Assembly (NCBI RefSeq): GCF_000983115.1
Contig: NZ_CGIH01000052.1
Span: forward strand, 1 to 35,085
Reading direction: 5' to 3'
Origin: Syntrophomonas zehnderi OL-4
GTDB lineage: Bacteria; Bacillota; Syntrophomonadia; Syntrophomonadales; Syntrophomonadaceae
Length of the DNA: 35,085 nt
Both the position numbers and the translations under genes were made by a program. This document shows positions 22,988 through 32,516 of the stretch, piece by piece (the stretch's first letter is position 1; every line of letters starts with the position of its first letter). The notes below the pieces were generated by a model. The model saw only the letters and a list, made by a program, of their open reading frames with translations, searched no databases and was not told the origin of the DNA.

Positions 22988-24187
22988 TCAGATGTCCCGG
23001 GTCCACAAAGATGCCAAAGCCGGGCCTGTTCCTACACAGAGCGAGGCTCCGCCAACGGTTTTGTTTTGTCTTTCCAGTTCATAGTATAAAGAAACGATAA
23101 TCCGCAGGGCAGTACATCCAACCGGATGACCCAGGGCAATTCCGGAGCCATTAAGGTTACATTTGTTCATATCCAGCTCAATCCCATATTCTTCTTTTAA
23201 CATGCGCCCTACGCCCAGGAACTGAGCAGCGAAGGCTTCGTTGATTTCCCAGTATTCAACGTCTTCAAATTTCATTCCGGCCGTTTTTAAAGCCTTGGGA
23301 ATAGCAACCGCCGGTCCCAGACCCATCACTTGAGGCGCTACACCTTCTGCAACGATAGTAATTAATTTCATAAGCGGTTTAACGCCTAATTCCAAAGCTT
23401 TATCTTTAGACATAATGACAACCGCAGCTGCTGCGTCATTTATACCGGAAGCATTGGCAGCTGTTACTACTCCGCCTTTTTTGAAAGCTGGAGGCAGTTT
23501 GCCCATCTTTTCCAAATTGGCATCGGGTATAAAGTGTTCATCAGTTTCATAGAAGGTACTGCCTTTTTTAGTCTTGATTTCCACCGGAACGATTTCACGT
23601 TTAAAAGTACCTTCGTTGGTTGCCCGGGTGGCGCGTTGATGACTCATCAGGGCTAATTGGTCGCACTCTTCACGGGAAATACCGTATTTTTCGGCAACGT
23701 TTTCGGCTGTTAGGCCCATATGACCCGGAACCAAACCGTCAATTAGGCCATCGTGCAGCATGGAATCCTCAATAGTGCCGGGACCCATCCGGTATCCGCC
23801 TCTTCCTTTAGGAATTAAATAAGGTGCGGCACTCATATTTTCAACACCGACTACCAGTGCAATATCGGTTTTACCAAGCAGGATATTGTTACAGGCAATA
23901 TCCAGAGCCCGCATGCCGGAAGCACAATTCTGGTTAACTGCACAGGCATTACTTCTGATTGGAAGTCCTACTGCCAAACCGATCTGACGAGAAACCATGG
24001 AACCCTGCATTCCGCCAAAAACCTGACCTAATACAATTTCATCGATAGAATCTGCGGGAATGTTGGCTCTTTTAACGGCCTCCTTGCCGACTGTCACAGC
24101 CAGATCCTTGGCCGATACATCTTTTAAACTTCCCAGGAATTTCCCGATAGCTGTACGACAAGCACTTACTATTACGACTTCTCTCAT
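22988..24187 (-). CDS. Acetyl-CoA C-acetyltransferase (thiolase)
   Basis: 399 residues. Acylated Cys is C88 in NQNCASGMRA; NEAFAAQ, the catalytic His H354 in GHPVGCTALR, and the second Cys C384 in SLCVGTG complete the site (most thiolases read CIGGGQG at the last). It cleaves acetoacetyl-CoA with CoA to two acetyl-CoA. Ribosome site AAAGGGG before ATG 24187. Fourth gene in hbd-crt-CoA transferase-thiolase-acd. Confidence 0.95.
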   Translation of the reverse strand: MREVVIVSACRTAIGKFLGSLKDVSAKDLAVTVGKEAVKRANIPADSIDEIVLGQVFGGMQGSMVSRQIGLAVGLPIRSNACAVNQNCASGMRALDIACNNILLGKTDIALVVGVENMSAAPYLIPKGRGGYRMGPGTIEDSMLHDGLIDGLVPGHMGLTAENVAEKYGISREECDQLALMSHQRATRATNEGTFKREIVPVEIKTKKGSTFYETDEHFIPDANLEKMGKLPPAFKKGGVVTAANASGINDAAAAVVIMSKDKALELGVKPLMKLITIVAEGVAPQVMGLGPAVAIPKALKTAGMKFEDVEYWEINEAFAAQFLGVGRMLKEEYGIELDMNKCNLNGSGIALGHPVGCTALRIIVSLYYELERQNKTVGGASLCVGTGPALASLWTRDI

Positions 24188-24239
24188 TTTGCAGTTCCCC
24201 TTTCATAAATTAAAATTAAGTTAATTAATCTAAATTGGT

Positions 24240-25583
24240 CTAGGCATAGAGCTTATTACTTCTTAACCAAATCTTGGCATCTTCAGCGGCTTTTACAAGT
24301 TCATCGCGAAAGGCTGGGTGGGCTATATTTATCAAGCCTTCGGCCCGCTCCCAGGTGCTTTTACCTTTCAAATTAAAGGAACCATATTCGGTAATAACAT
24401 ATGAGGTAATTGAACGCGGAACGGTTACGATGGTTCCTGGACTAAGACCTGGTTTAATGCGGGAGACTAAGCTGCCGTCTGATTTTTTCACACTGGAACT
24501 AAGGGCGATTATTGGTTTTCCGCCTTGAGAGTGAAAAGCACCGATAATAAAATCCAACTGACCGCCGGTTCCCGAGATCTGCCTTCCTGCTGAGGCTTCC
24601 GATGCTACCTGACCATAAAGATCAACCTCCAAGGCATTGTTTATAGCTACTACATTGTTGTTTTGAGCGATAATGTAGGGGTCGTTGCAATAGTGTACCG
24701 GATAACTGGCGCAGACTGGATTATAGTCCAGGAAATTATAGAGCTTGTCACTACCCATGGCAAAGGTATATACCATTTTTCCTTTGTCCAAAGTCTTCTT
24801 GGCTCCGGTAATTTTACCGGCCTCGTACATGTCCACGAACGAGTCACACAGCATTTCTGTGTGTACCCCCAGATCTTTCAAATCCGATTGGGCAATTAAG
24901 GCTCCAACCGTGTTAGGCATAGCACCGATGCCTAATTGTATGCAGGCACCGTCCATCATCTCCTCCATTACCAGTGCAGCGATCTTCTGGTCGACCGTAC
25001 TAACCGGCAGTTCAGGCAAACTGACTAATTTGGAATTGGTACTGCTTTCCACAATGTAATCAACTTCTGATATATGGATCGATTCTCCCAGCCCTCCTAG
25101 GCATACCGGGGCAGAGGAGTTTACCTCTACGACTAGCTTTTTAGCCTGTTTCGTACTGTATGAGGCCATTGAATTTGAGGTACTGAAATTAAAAAAGCCA
25201 TTTTTGTCAATTGAGGTTACCGGTTGAAAGCTCACATCAACATCCAGGTCTTGATAAAGAGAGCGGGCTTCATGGTAAGTCAGCGGGATATAACTGCATA
25301 AATTTTTATCCATTAACCGCCGAGAAGTACCGGAAAAGTGCCAATCATTCATGATAAAATGTTTTCTTTCCGGATCCACCTTACAAACCTCGGGCAGCCA
25401 ACTCATAGTTGTCAGGCGGATTTTTACATCGGTTAATTCGTCTTTACGTTTGGCCAGGGCTGCATCACAATCCTTAGGCTGCATGACAAATTCGCCCATC
25501 TGAACCCAGTCGCCTGATTTAACCAGTTTGGCTGCTTCCTCAGCGGTTATCAATTTGCTTTTATATTCGGCGATATAATCCAT
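24240..25583 (-). CDS. Acetyl-CoA hydrolase/transferase family CoA-transferase
   Basis: 447 residues, matching the 4-hydroxybutyrate/butyryl-CoA:acetate CoA-transferase family. Seen are GDWVQMG near the start, IQLGIGAMPNTVGALI, the catalytic Glu243 in GVHTEML, and the C-terminal SGTGGQLDFIIGA and NLKGKSTWERAEGLINIAHP. In this context the likely role is to activate butyrate with CoA from acetyl-CoA, releasing acetate. The exact acyl preference cannot be told from sequence. The spacing to crt is 19 bases. Confidence 0.92.
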   Translation of the reverse strand: MDYIAEYKSKLITAEEAAKLVKSGDWVQMGEFVMQPKDCDAALAKRKDELTDVKIRLTTMSWLPEVCKVDPERKHFIMNDWHFSGTSRRLMDKNLCSYIPLTYHEARSLYQDLDVDVSFQPVTSIDKNGFFNFSTSNSMASYSTKQAKKLVVEVNSSAPVCLGGLGESIHISEVDYIVESSTNSKLVSLPELPVSTVDQKIAALVMEEMMDGACIQLGIGAMPNTVGALIAQSDLKDLGVHTEMLCDSFVDMYEAGKITGAKKTLDKGKMVYTFAMGSDKLYNFLDYNPVCASYPVHYCNDPYIIAQNNNVVAINNALEVDLYGQVASEASAGRQISGTGGQLDFIIGAFHSQGGKPIIALSSSVKKSDGSLVSRIKPGLSPGTIVTVPRSITSYVITEYGSFNLKGKSTWERAEGLINIAHPAFRDELVKAAEDAKIWLRSNKLYA

Positions 25584-25602
25584 TTTGCAATCACTTCCTT
25601 AA

Positions 25603-26385
25603 CTACTTGGTTTTAAAATCAGGCTTTCTTTTTTCCATAAAGGCTTTCATACCTTCTTTTTGATCTTCAGTGGCGAAGCACATGCCAAATAAATCTGACT
25701 CCATGCCGATACCGGTATCAATATCTACCTGCAGACCCTTGCCGACCGCTGTTTTGGAATAACCGACTGCCAAAGGGGCCTGACGGGCAATCTTGCCAGC
25801 CAGTTTTTTTGCCTGATCCATCAATTCACTGCCAGGATAAACATGGTTTACCAGGCCAATCCGGTAAGCTTCAGGGGTTTTGATAGTATCCCCGGTAAAT
25901 ATCAGCTCCTTGGCTCGTCCTTCTCCGACCAGTCGGGCCAAACGCTGGGTTCCTCCATAGCCGGGAATTACCCCCAGTCCTACCTCAGGTTGACCAAAAA
26001 CAGCATGTTCAGCAGCTAGTCTAATATCACAAGCCATGGCCAATTCACAGCCGCCCCCCAAGGCAAATCCGTTAATTGCTGCGATAACGGGTTTTTCCAT
26101 AAGTTCAATCATGCGAAAGACATCTTGACCTAATTGAGAAAAAGCCCGGGCTTCACTAACACTTAAATTATGCATATAGGCGATGTCAGCACCAGCCACA
26201 AAAGCCTTTTCACCAGATCCCGTAATGATTAACGTTTTCACATCTGAATCATTTTTAACATCCATTAAAACGGCCTTAATATCCAACAAGGTTTCCCGGT
26301 TAAGTGCATTCATGGCTTTGGGACGGTTGATATAAAGGGTTGCCAGGTTATCTTCTTTATCTAAAATCACGTTTTCGTAAGTCAT
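25603..26385 (-). CDS. crt: Enoyl-CoA hydratase (crotonase)
   Basis: 260 residues from ATG 26385, after GGGGGG; a TTG fifteen bases upstream overlaps that ribosome site and is unlikely. Oxyanion hole motifs SGEKAFVAGADIAYM and ALGGGCELAMACD; catalytic Glu114 and Glu134 (GQPEVGLG). It hydrates crotonyl-CoA to 3-hydroxybutyryl-CoA. Second gene of the operon. Confidence 0.95.
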   Translation of the reverse strand: MTYENVILDKEDNLATLYINRPKAMNALNRETLLDIKAVLMDVKNDSDVKTLIITGSGEKAFVAGADIAYMHNLSVSEARAFSQLGQDVFRMIELMEKPVIAAINGFALGGGCELAMACDIRLAAEHAVFGQPEVGLGVIPGYGGTQRLARLVGEGRAKELIFTGDTIKTPEAYRIGLVNHVYPGSELMDQAKKLAGKIARQAPLAVGYSKTAVGKGLQVDIDTGIGMESDLFGMCFATEDQKEGMKAFMEKRKPDFKTK

Positions 26386-26441
26386 GTTTACACCCCCCAA
26401 TCAGGATGAGAAATTTTTATTGCAACTCATCCAGCTGTTTT

Positions 26442-27290
26442 CTAGTATTCAAAGAAGCCGCGACCAGTTTTGCGCCCTAACCAGCCGGCCCGTACATACT
26501 GTTTTAGGAGGGTAGAGGGTCGATATTTGGGGTCACCGGTTTCTTCATAAAGCGTGTTCATAACGGCCAAGGCGATATCGGTTCCGACCAGATCGCAAAG
26601 CGCCAGGGGACCCATAGGCCAGTTGGCACCTAATTTCATGGCGGTATCTATATCCTCGGCGGTAGCTAGGTTCTCATAGAGAATAGAACAGGCCTCATTC
26701 ATGCCCGGAGTGAGAATGCGATTTACTACGAACCCGGGACCTTCCTTTACCTTAACTGGAGTTTTACCAATCTTTTTGGTAAGCTCCGTAACCACGGCTA
26801 CGGTTTCTTCGGAAGTCTGCAATGCCGGAATGATTTCAACCAGTTTCATAACGTTAGCGGGATTAAAAAAATGCATACCGATTACCCGGTCAGCTCTTTT
26901 GGTAATAGCCGCAATTTCGGTAATGGATAGGGAAGAAGTGTTGGTTCCGATGATTACTTCCGGTTTCAGTAAGGCATCCAGACGCGTATAAACATCTTTT
27001 TTAACCTCCATGTTTTCAAATACAGCCTCAATTACGAAATCGGAAGCAGCCAGATCTTCAAATTTCCCGGTAGTCTTAATATTATTCAGTACCGCATCTT
27101 TAGTACCGGCCGGAGCTTTACCCTTTTCTTCAAGCTTTCCCAAGCTTTTGCCTATCGCTTTAACCGCTTTGTCGCAGAAATCCTGCTTAATATCATAGAG
27201 TATGACTTGGTAATCCGCGGATGCCAATGTCCAGGCAATCCCTTGTCCCATCGTTCCGGCACCTAATAAACCAATTGTTTTTATGTTCAT
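26442..27290 (-). CDS. hbd: 3-hydroxybutyryl-CoA dehydrogenase
   Basis: 282 residues. NAD-binding Rossmann motif G10-A-G12-T-M-G15; the catalytic His lies in GMHFFNPANVMKLVEII; the C-terminal dimer domain has GFVVNRIL and NWPMGPLALCDLVGTDI. It oxidises 3-hydroxybutyryl-CoA to acetoacetyl-CoA. First gene of the operon, AAAGGAGG before ATG 27290, about 90 bases after the predicted start from a sigma-54-type promoter. Confidence 0.96.
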   Translation of the reverse strand: MNIKTIGLLGAGTMGQGIAWTLASADYQVILYDIKQDFCDKAVKAIGKSLGKLEEKGKAPAGTKDAVLNNIKTTGKFEDLAASDFVIEAVFENMEVKKDVYTRLDALLKPEVIIGTNTSSLSITEIAAITKRADRVIGMHFFNPANVMKLVEIIPALQTSEETVAVVTELTKKIGKTPVKVKEGPGFVVNRILTPGMNEACSILYENLATAEDIDTAMKLGANWPMGPLALCDLVGTDIALAVMNTLYEETGDPKYRPSTLLKQYVRAGWLGRKTGRGFFEY

Positions 27291-27392
27291 TTATAAATCC
27301 TCCTTTGCTGATTGTTTGTAGATTTGGTATGTTTTAGAACTAGCCTCCTCTCGCGTATTGACTCCGTTTTGTTGTTTATGCTCATACATATA

Positions 27393-27409
27393 TACAAGAG
27401 TCATGCCAA
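27393..27409 (-). promoter_or_regulatory. Sigma-54 (-24/-12) promoter of the beta-oxidation operon
   Basis: Minus strand TTGGCATGACTCTTGTA fits TTGGCAC-N5-TTGCA with the invariant GG and ten bases to the -12, where GT replaces GC. Just upstream, AACACGAGTGTT (27419-27430) is an imperfect dyad that may help activator binding. The next gene upstream on the same strand encodes a sigma-54 activator, which supports the call. Confidence 0.6.
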
Positions 27410-27430
27410 TTTTGCATAAACACTCGTGTT

Positions 27431-27722
27431 GACCAGTATACAAGGGAAAGAGAGGAAGGAGATTAAAGATGAACGGACGAATAAGAACCCAAAACAGGAG
27501 ACGTTGCGGGTGGAAAATAGTACGGAAAAAAGTGAATTAGAGTACAAACTCCTTGGTGGCAGGGGGTTGGGATACTATTATCCCAAAATAGGAGAGCGCT
27601 TTCGCAGATATGTGAAATAAAGCACAAAAAACAGGACGATTTTGACACATGCAACCGTTTCTAGCAGAATGCTTCTGGGGCGCGACGATTAATGTAAAAG
27701 TGAGTGATTTAATTATAATCGA
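27431..27722. other. Intergenic stretch between the activator gene and hbd
   Basis: No convincing gene. A perfect hairpin, TTGGGATA (27567-27574) with TATCCCAA (27579-27586) around CTAT, lies here and could end the activator transcript, though no T run follows on the minus strand. A plus-strand frame across it is not gene-like. Confidence 0.5.
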
Positions 27723-29846
27723 TTAGCTAAGACCATATTTATTCAGTTTGCGGTAGAGCGCGGAACTATGGATCCCAAGCAGTTTAGCTGTTTTAGACTT
27801 GTTGTTACCGCTTTTGGTCAGAGCCTGGATAATAAGTTCTTTCTCTATGTCCTCAATCTTTTCTGCCAACGTTTTTTCCTCGTTTATTTCTGTGGCAGCG
27901 TCTAAATCGTATTTGTCATTATACAAAGAAGGGAGGTCAGCTTTTTGAATACAATTGCGGAAATTCATATGGGCAAGATTGATCGCTCTTTCCAATAGGT
28001 TTTCCAATTCCCGTACATTTCCGGGCCAGGTGTAGTTTCGTAATATTTCCATGGCCTCATCGGAGATGCTGTTAACAGATGTTCCTAAGTGATGGTTAAG
28101 TCTGACAATTAAACTATACGCTAATAGCGGCAGGTCATCCAGGCGTTTTCTTAAGGGGGGAATCCTTAACTGAACAACGTTTAAGCGATAATAAAGATCT
28201 TCACGGAACTCGTGATTATTTATCATTTTTTCTAAATCACGGTTGGTTGCGGCTATAACTCTTACATTTATGTCGATGGGCGAGGTTCCCCCTACCCTTT
28301 CCACCACTCTTTCCTGCAAAACCGCTAAAAGCTTAGTTTGCATATTAAAAGGCATGTCACCGATTTCATCCAGAAATATGGTTCCTCCTTTGGCGAGTTC
28401 AAATTTTCCAGGTTTGCCCCCTTTTTTTGCGCCGGTAAAGGCACCTTCTTCATAACCAAATAACTCTGATTCCAGAAGGTTTTCGGGCAGGGCGGCACAA
28501 TTGATTCGGATAAATGGCCCCAAGCTGCGACTGCTGGCGTTATGAACTGCTTGGGCAAACAACTCTTTGCCGGTACCGCTTTCGCCGGTAATAAGTAGGG
28601 TTGACGAAGTCTTGGAAAATTGGCGGGCCATATCTTTAATATTTGTAAACTCACGACTCTGGCCGATTAAATCTTCAAACTGCCATTTGGCTTTATATAT
28701 GGAACGGATTTCTTCTTTATATATGAAAAGTTCTTTTTGGGTATCCTGCAGCCTTCTAATAAGAGACTTCACTTCATTCATATCCAGAACAACACTATGG
28801 GCAATAGCCCCGATTATTTGACCGTCTTTTTTTATGGGCAGCCGATCAACGATAATATCTTCATCGGGATGCAGACCCCAGATGTCGGCTTTGTCGGTTC
28901 TTCCGGTAGCTAGGATTTCCGGCAGTTTGGAATTGGGAACAATGTCTAAAATATATTTGCCGATGACTGCTTCCCGCGGCATTTTTAATAATTTTAAAAA
29001 AGTATTGTTGACAATAGTTATGTAGCCTAAATGATCTACTATAACATAGGCTGTATAAGGGTTTTCTATCAATCCTTGAAATATAATATTAAATTCATTA
29101 TTCTCCTGCAGTTTATCCATTAGAAATTCATGGGCGGTAACATCCAGGGTCAGAGTATGTCCGATAGCTCCGATTACCTGATGATCCTTAACAATCGGCA
29201 AACGGTTAACGATCATATGATGGTTGTTTACAGACCAGATATCTACTTTATCCACTCTGCCCGATTCCAGAATTCGGGGAAGTCTGGAATGAGGGGTAAT
29301 ATCTTTTACATGCTTGCCAATTACGTCCCGGCGTGATTTCGCTAAAACATCAAGATAGGTCTGATTAACATGACTTACGTGGCCGTTTCTGTCAATAATA
29401 ATATATCCCACAGCCGGACTGTCAATAAGTTCGTTGATAATGGTATCTAATTCAGGATCTGTTTTGGGTTCGGTTTCATTAAATTTGTCAATCAGTTCTT
29501 GGGCGTATGATATGTCCAAGAACAAACTGCTGGCTACCGCACCAATAATTCTGCCTTCTTTAATTATCGGTACCCGGTTCACAATGGTATTATGCCCATT
29601 TATCTCTACCACATCAGCTTCATCAATGCAGCCTGTTTCCAAAACCCGAGTCAGTTTGCCGTCTGGTATAATCTCCCCAATATCTCTGCCCAAAACCTCA
29701 TCTTCCGTCATTTCCAGGATATCCAACAGGGTTTGGCTGATAGTGGTAATTCGGGCATCGGCATCTACCACCACAAAAAAAATACTGGGGTTTTTTATCA
29801 GTGCATCCATAACATTAGCCAATGCAAAATTAGAGGATTTTAACAA
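27723..29846 (-). CDS. Sigma-54-dependent activator with three tandem PAS domains
   Basis: 707 residues. Start is a TTG at 29846, nine bases after GGAGG. Three homologous PAS domains at ~18-111, 143-235 and 263-355 each end in (I/V)VxRxPIxKxxxxIGAxxxxxxLD; a helical linker (~356-386) leads into the AAA+ domain (388-620) with Walker A GESGTGKE (421-428), the GAFTGA loop, Walker [14 protein letters not shown], and an HTH_8/Fis-type end ([20 protein letters not shown]). It opens sigma-54 promoters after a PAS-sensed cue. The next genes downstream are the beta-oxidation operon, its probable target. No receiver domain is present. Confidence 0.93.
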   Translation of the reverse strand: MLKSSNFALANVMDALIKNPSIFFVVVDADARITTISQTLLDILEMTEDEVLGRDIGEIIPDGKLTRVLETGCIDEADVVEINGHNTIVNRVPIIKEGRIIGAVASSLFLDISYAQELIDKFNETEPKTDPELDTIINELIDSPAVGYIIIDRNGHVSHVNQTYLDVLAKSRRDVIGKHVKDITPHSRLPRILESGRVDKVDIWSVNNHHMIVNRLPIVKDHQVIGAIGHTLTLDVTAHEFLMDKLQENNEFNIIFQGLIENPYTAYVIVDHLGYITIVNNTFLKLLKMPREAVIGKYILDIVPNSKLPEILATGRTDKADIWGLHPDEDIIVDRLPIKKDGQIIGAIAHSVVLDMNEVKSLIRRLQDTQKELFIYKEEIRSIYKAKWQFEDLIGQSREFTNIKDMARQFSKTSSTLLITGESGTGKELFAQAVHNASSRSLGPFIRINCAALPENLLESELFGYEEGAFTGAKKGGKPGKFELAKGGTIFLDEIGDMPFNMQTKLLAVLQERVVERVGGTSPIDINVRVIAATNRDLEKMINNHEFREDLYYRLNVVQLRIPPLRKRLDDLPLLAYSLIVRLNHHLGTSVNSISDEAMEILRNYTWPGNVRELENLLERAINLAHMNFRNCIQKADLPSLYNDKYDLDAATEINEEKTLAEKIEDIEKELIIQALTKSGNNKSKTAKLLGIHSSALYRKLNKYGLS

Positions 29847-30204
29847 AGCTAATCGCCTCCATCACGCAAATCAGATATCTGGGCAGGGCAGCTTGTATTT
29901 TTTCTATGATAGGAAAAGTTGACGCATCCCATGAAGCGCCCATGACCGCAGGTTACCTACTTTACTACTTTTGTATTGTCCTCATCCATTATTAAACGGC
30001 GAGCGTCCGCTGTGATTGTTTGTGCTAAAGCTTCCGCTTGAGAAAGCGGGTTTTAAAGTATAAAGGCTGATGCTGCAGATAGAGTATGTTTAAAAGTTAA
30101 ATCAGTGCAAGATTTGTTTAATTAATCCGCGGGTACTGCTTCCTAACGTTTACTGGCAAGATTGCCTCTGTAATCGCATCTATCTACCGGCTAGATTCAT
30201 TTAA
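29847..30204 (-). other. Long leader of the triple-PAS gene, holding a coding remnant
   Basis: The predicted transcript start near 30198 leaves ~350 bases before the gene. At 29957-30052 one frame ends in AQTITADARRLIMDEDNTK and a stop, which reads like the C-terminus of a lost gene; it has no start. A small hairpin (CCGCTT/AAGCGG) is inside. No known riboswitch recognised. Confidence 0.4.
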
Positions 30205-30233
30205 ATTCTAACACAAATTAAGATAACTGTTAA
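30205..30233 (-). promoter_or_regulatory. Sigma-A promoter for the triple-PAS activator
   Basis: On the minus strand TTAACA (30228-30233) and TAGAAT (30205-30210) are exactly 17 bases apart. Confidence 0.6.
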
Positions 30234-30289
30234 TTCAGCTATATTCGACACATTTCTAATTAAATAGTTGGTAGGTATATGATATTCCT

Positions 30290-32227
30290 TTATTTGCGCA
30301 GGGTTTTCAGGGGGATCTCCAGGCGCTTCATTTTTTGATATAGGGTTGAGCGGGCAATGCCTAATTCGGCAGCACTTTTGCTGATATTACCTTGGTGTTT
30401 TAAAACCGTTTCCATGATTGCCGTTCGTTCAAAATCCTTGAGGCTACTGTTATTATCAGTTGATAAGGGGGGATTTTCGCGTATAAACAAGGGCAAACAT
30501 TCACAATCAATGATATTGCCATCACTGTATATAACGGCCCGTTCCAATACATTTTGCAGTTCGCGCACATTTCCGGGCCAATGGTATTGACAGAGGCAAT
30601 CCAGGGCGGCCGGGCTGATCTTGACATCATCAATCAAATCAAGTTTTTGGCTCAGTTCGCTTAGAATATGACTGCACAGCAGGGGAATATCAGCAACGCG
30701 TTCCCGTAAAGGGGGCATTTTTATTTCGATGACATTAAGGCGATAATACAAGTCTTCTCTGAAAGTGCCATTTCTGACCTGTTCATAGAGATTGCGGTTG
30801 GTTGCGGCGATGATCCGTATATCGATCTTACGGGGTTGGCTGCCTCCAACCCGGGTGACGGTTTTATCCTGCAGACAGCGTAAGAGGCTGACCTGCATCT
30901 CGATGGGCATTTCTCCGATTTCATCCAAAAAAATGGAACCACCATCGGCCTGTTCAAATTTACCCGGCTTGCCTCCTTTAATTGCTCCCGTGAAGGCCCC
31001 TTCTTCATAACCAAAAAGCTCGCTTTGCAGCAATTCCCTGGTAAGCGCCCCGCAGTTTATCGCCACAAAAGGACCCTGTGAACGGCTGGCCATATGAATG
31101 GATTGGGCCAAAAGCTCTTTGCCGGTGCCGCTTTCTCCTTCGATGAGTACATTAAAGAAAGAACGGGCAGTTTTCTGAGCTATAGTTTTAACCAATTTGA
31201 TCGGCATCGTTTCTCCGATCAGGTCTTCAAAACGATGCAGGCTATTGTTAGCCTGGGAAGGTATAAAACCAATCTTTTGGGGAGTATTTCTTTTAAACGA
31301 AAGGGTAATCAGGGAATGGTGATAAAAATTATCGATAAAGATCTTTTTAACCATGGTATAGTTGTTTTTGCGCTGGCCTTTAATCGTAATACTGTTAATA
31401 GTACTCAACTCATCACTGCAGGCCAGTAATTTGCGATAATCGATTTCACCTAATAAATAGTCACGGATATTTTTGCCGATCAGATGCTTTAATGGAGTAT
31501 CCGACAATTGGGAGAATCCCTGGTTGGCACTTATGATTTCACCTGACTGGTTGACCGCGATTGCTGCTTCTGGGATTTCTTCCAGTAGCAAACCAATTTT
31601 GTTAACCGCAATCTGTTCAAAAACCAAACTGGATTGAACCAGTTGGGAGGCTATTTTAACAATCGGCACCAGCGTGGATACGTTGTTTGTTTCGCTGACA
31701 ATGCCGAAAGCACCGGCTATGCTTTTGTCATAATTAAGGATTCGATCCCCGATGGTATTCCATGTCGATGCCTGGGGATAAATATGATCGTATCCGTAAA
31801 CCTCAACCATTTTATTTTCCTGGCGAGAAATATTAATGGCATTGGAACAAGCCAGCAACTCATGATAGCGATTGCCCAGGGGAATATCCTGGCTGCCGCT
31901 ATAAACGACATCTAATATAAGCCCTGTGGAATCCATAAGTATAAGGGCATAGTTTAAGACTTCTTTATGCCTTAAAATACAGTCTACCCGCCGCATGACC
32001 GGTTTGTAATTGTTTATCAGAATGCGGCTTGATGACTGCTGGCGGGCAAATTCTTCATCAGACAGGCATACAATAGGGCCGTGAATTTTCTTGTGATCGC
32101 ACCTTATCCAGGAGGTATAGGAATCCGGCCTTAAAATTCCATTTTGTAATTGCCCGGTATCCATAAACATATTCCAGGCATCAGCCAGGTTGTTATAAGC
32201 CGTTTTACAATAATCATAATAGCTCAT
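30290..32227 (-). CDS. AcoR-like sigma-54 activator (GAF-PAS-AAA-HTH)
   Basis: 645 residues. Residues 1-80 are the AcoR-type start (SYTSWIRC-x-x-K-x-I-H-G, then SSRILINNYKPVM); ~85-205 is GAF-like; 212-300 is PAS (EIPEAAIAVNQSGEIISANQ). The AAA+ domain (335-565) has Walker A GESGTGKE (364-371), GAFTGA (410-415) and Walker B GGSIFLDEIGEMP; the C-terminal HTH reads NISKSAAELGIARSTLYQKM. AcoR activators in Firmicutes control catabolic dehydrogenase genes from sigma-54 promoters. It lies downstream of the zinc dehydrogenase gene, which has a sigma-54-type promoter, so that gene is the likely target. GGGGGG lies upstream of the ATG. Confidence 0.93.
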   Translation of the reverse strand: MSYYDYCKTAYNNLADAWNMFMDTGQLQNGILRPDSYTSWIRCDHKKIHGPIVCLSDEEFARQQSSSRILINNYKPVMRRVDCILRHKEVLNYALILMDSTGLILDVVYSGSQDIPLGNRYHELLACSNAINISRQENKMVEVYGYDHIYPQASTWNTIGDRILNYDKSIAGAFGIVSETNNVSTLVPIVKIASQLVQSSLVFEQIAVNKIGLLLEEIPEAAIAVNQSGEIISANQGFSQLSDTPLKHLIGKNIRDYLLGEIDYRKLLACSDELSTINSITIKGQRKNNYTMVKKIFIDNFYHHSLITLSFKRNTPQKIGFIPSQANNSLHRFEDLIGETMPIKLVKTIAQKTARSFFNVLIEGESGTGKELLAQSIHMASRSQGPFVAINCGALTRELLQSELFGYEEGAFTGAIKGGKPGKFEQADGGSIFLDEIGEMPIEMQVSLLRCLQDKTVTRVGGSQPRKIDIRIIAATNRNLYEQVRNGTFREDLYYRLNVIEIKMPPLRERVADIPLLCSHILSELSQKLDLIDDVKISPAALDCLCQYHWPGNVRELQNVLERAVIYSDGNIIDCECLPLFIRENPPLSTDNNSSLKDFERTAIMETVLKHQGNISKSAAELGIARSTLYQKMKRLEIPLKTLRK

Positions 32228-32326
32228 AGGAAAACCATCCCCCCAATATTTCCCCCAGGAACTAATTTATGGGCCATTTGTTTATTATTCTAGCAACCAC
32301 GTATAAAAAGCCAGAAAATTTCATTC

Positions 32327-32355
32327 ATTTTAAACAATATAGCATAAATTGTCTA
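32327..32355 (-). promoter_or_regulatory. Sigma-A promoter for the AcoR-like gene
   Basis: Minus strand TAGACA (32350-32355) and TAAAAT (32327-32332) with a 17-base spacer, ~95 bases before the start codon. Confidence 0.6.
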
Positions 32356-32406
32356 ATAATTTTCCACTATATATTATCTTAATGTAAATTACAAAACAAA
32401 AAAAGA

Positions 32407-32433
32407 AAGCTTCCAGCTTATAGCTAGAAGCTT
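32407..32433 (-). terminator. Terminator of the zinc dehydrogenase gene
   Basis: AAGCTTC (32407-32413) pairs with GAAGCTT (32427-32433), extended by AGCT/AGCT with one mismatch and a TAT loop. In the minus direction it is followed by a T-rich tract (TCTTTTTTTG). Confidence 0.85.
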
Positions 32434-32516
32434 GCCAGCAAATACGGATTAAAAACTAAATTATTAGTTGCGCACGCTGTTTATATATGAATTTATTATT
32501 AAAAAGCTAAGGCAAC

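Noticed and set aside
27426-27620. 64-codon plus-strand frame between the activator and hbd
   Set aside because: Highly charged, no family, no ribosome site, crosses a perfect hairpin and lies just upstream of the predicted sigma-54 promoter.
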